Below are positions 63,369-64,000 of a stretch of 64,000 bases of DNA, piece by piece. The notes under the pieces were generated by a model. The model was not told the origin of the DNA. It was given only the letters and a program-made list of their open reading frames with translations, and ran no database searches. The number at the start of each line of letters is the position of its first letter. Positions within the stretch are counted from its first letter, which is position 1. Position numbers and translations under genes: made by a program. The DNA comes from Betaproteobacteria bacterium (lineage in GTDB: Bacteria; Pseudomonadota; Gammaproteobacteria; Burkholderiales; Casimicrobiaceae), in NCBI GenBank assembly GCA_013298695.1, contig JAAFIS010000006.1:124001-188000 (forward strand), in the 5' to 3' direction.

Positions 63369-64000
63369 TTAGCGAGCTGCGCCTACGGCAGTCGCGGTTG
63401 ACTGCGACGTCGGCGTGACGCTTTTCACCCCAAACACAATCCCCACCGTTGCGAGAATCAATCCGACAATGAGATTCCAATGCAGCGGCTCCCCCAGAAA
63501 CGCCACTGCACCGATTGCGGAAAGTGGCGGTGTGACTGAGGTAATCATCGTTGAGCGAACAGGGCCGAAGTGTTCCACCATCTTCACGAACGTGATGCCT
63601 GAAATCACTACCGAGAGAATCCCTTGCAGGAAACCTTGCAACAGAATTTCGCTCCACGGCGCGGCGAAGAGTTGAGTGTGGATCGTGCGCGTGAAGGCGA
63701 GCACGCCATACACGGGCACGTAAGTGACGAGCGCAAACACCGAGACCGCAATCGTTGCTTGAATAGCGCCGAGCGCGTATTTGCGAGCGAGCATCGTGTA
63801 CGTGCCCCAGCAAAAACTTGCGCATAGAAAGAGCACGTCGCCTTTCCACGTGTCACCTGTACCCAAGCTTTTTGCAACGCTCATGCCGCCAACGAGAAGT
63901 GCAGCGCAGGCGATCAATGCGAGGCCAACGCCACGCCTGGGTGTGATCGGCGTGTTCAAAAAGATGAACGCAAGCATCGCCGTCCAAAGCGGAAGCATGC
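63369..64000 (-). CDS. EamA/DMT-family transporter, C-terminal part (cut by window edge)
   Basis: About 210 residues are visible; the start lies beyond base 64000. It begins near PLWTAMLAFIFLNTPITPRR (end of the first EamA repeat) and runs through the second repeat (GVLAFTRTIHTQLFAAPWSE, AIGAVAFLGEPLHWNLIVGL) to a short Thr/Ser tail. Five or more helices. Substrate unknown. Not the same gene as the partial EamA gene at the left end. Confidence 0.9.
   Translation of the reverse strand, partial: MLPLWTAMLAFIFLNTPITPRRGVGLALIACAALLVGGMSVAKSLGTGDTWKGDVLFLCASFCWGTYTMLARKYALGAIQATIAVSVFALVTYVPVYGVLAFTRTIHTQLFAAPWSEILLQGFLQGILSVVISGITFVKMVEHFGPVRSTMITSVTPPLSAIGAVAFLGEPLHWNLIVGLILATVGIVFGVKSVTPTSQSTATAVGAAR

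Overview
The window is a stretch of a bacterial chromosome of moderately high GC. The gene families point to a betaproteobacterium, probably Burkholderiales or a near relative. The signs are a TorF-type porin-glnK-amt operon, a DUF2889-sucC-sucD block, ubiK, a Bug-type solute-binding protein beside a CoA transferase, and a yybP-ykoY riboswitch in front of TerC genes. Most genes are housekeeping or metabolic, with patches of accessory DNA between them. I saw no rRNA, tRNA, CRISPR array, transposase, integrase or replication origin. Both ends cut through different EamA-type transporter genes.

Layout. 1-7.4 kb: EamA transporter (partial), YHS lipoprotein, N-terminal-nucleophile acylase, an ABM-like protein, small secreted proteins, a FrnE-type thiol oxidoreductase, a tandem-repeat patch and a Tat-exported protein. 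7.5-11.4 kb: an accessory patch with a DUF5677-like gene, a DUF4258/DUF2283 toxin-antitoxin pair and a duplicated 3' end of the neighbouring IlvD/Edd dehydratase. 11.5-15.5 kb: a Pro/Ala-rich membrane protein, then a manganese riboswitch with two different TerC-family exporters and a DUF2062 protein. 15.5-23.5 kb: a surface or phage-tail-like cluster of three tail-collar (MdpB-like) paralogues, two DUF6916-like proteins, a GNAT gene without a normal start and a 1281-residue repeat protein with a C-terminal sorting-like tail, bounded by a second DUF2062 gene. 23.5-27.9 kb: SDR, then porin-glnK-amt behind a sigma-54 promoter and NtrC sites, and ubiK.

28-37 kb: a delta-60 repeat protein, the succinyl-CoA synthetase locus, glpK and hipBA. 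In the succinyl-CoA synthetase locus sucC is fused in frame to a membrane segment and an OmpA peptidoglycan-binding domain, and a GIY-YIG nuclease gene separates it from sucD. 37-43.7 kb: amidohydrolase, VOC and WYL proteins, a glycerophosphodiesterase and a probable lysine-degradation unit (saccharopine dehydrogenase-like protein, ALDH7-like dehydrogenase, Lrp regulator). 43.7-48.9 kb: a serine hydrolase, a DUF433/DUF5615 toxin-antitoxin pair, a secreted protein, a decayed copy of the serine hydrolase 5' end and a MoxR ATPase. 48.9-64 kb: pdxH, a Bug/CoA-transferase/HMG-CoA-lyase operon with its LysR regulator, a membrane patatin, fbp, ChaC, YidB, uppP, chrBA and the second EamA gene.

Three points stand out. 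The SucC-OmpA fusion would tie a TCA-cycle enzyme to the cell envelope. Toxin-antitoxin islets are bounded by duplicated pieces of neighbouring genes. Short palindromes with arms ATCGCCCAAT/ATTGGGCGAT occur both between and inside genes.
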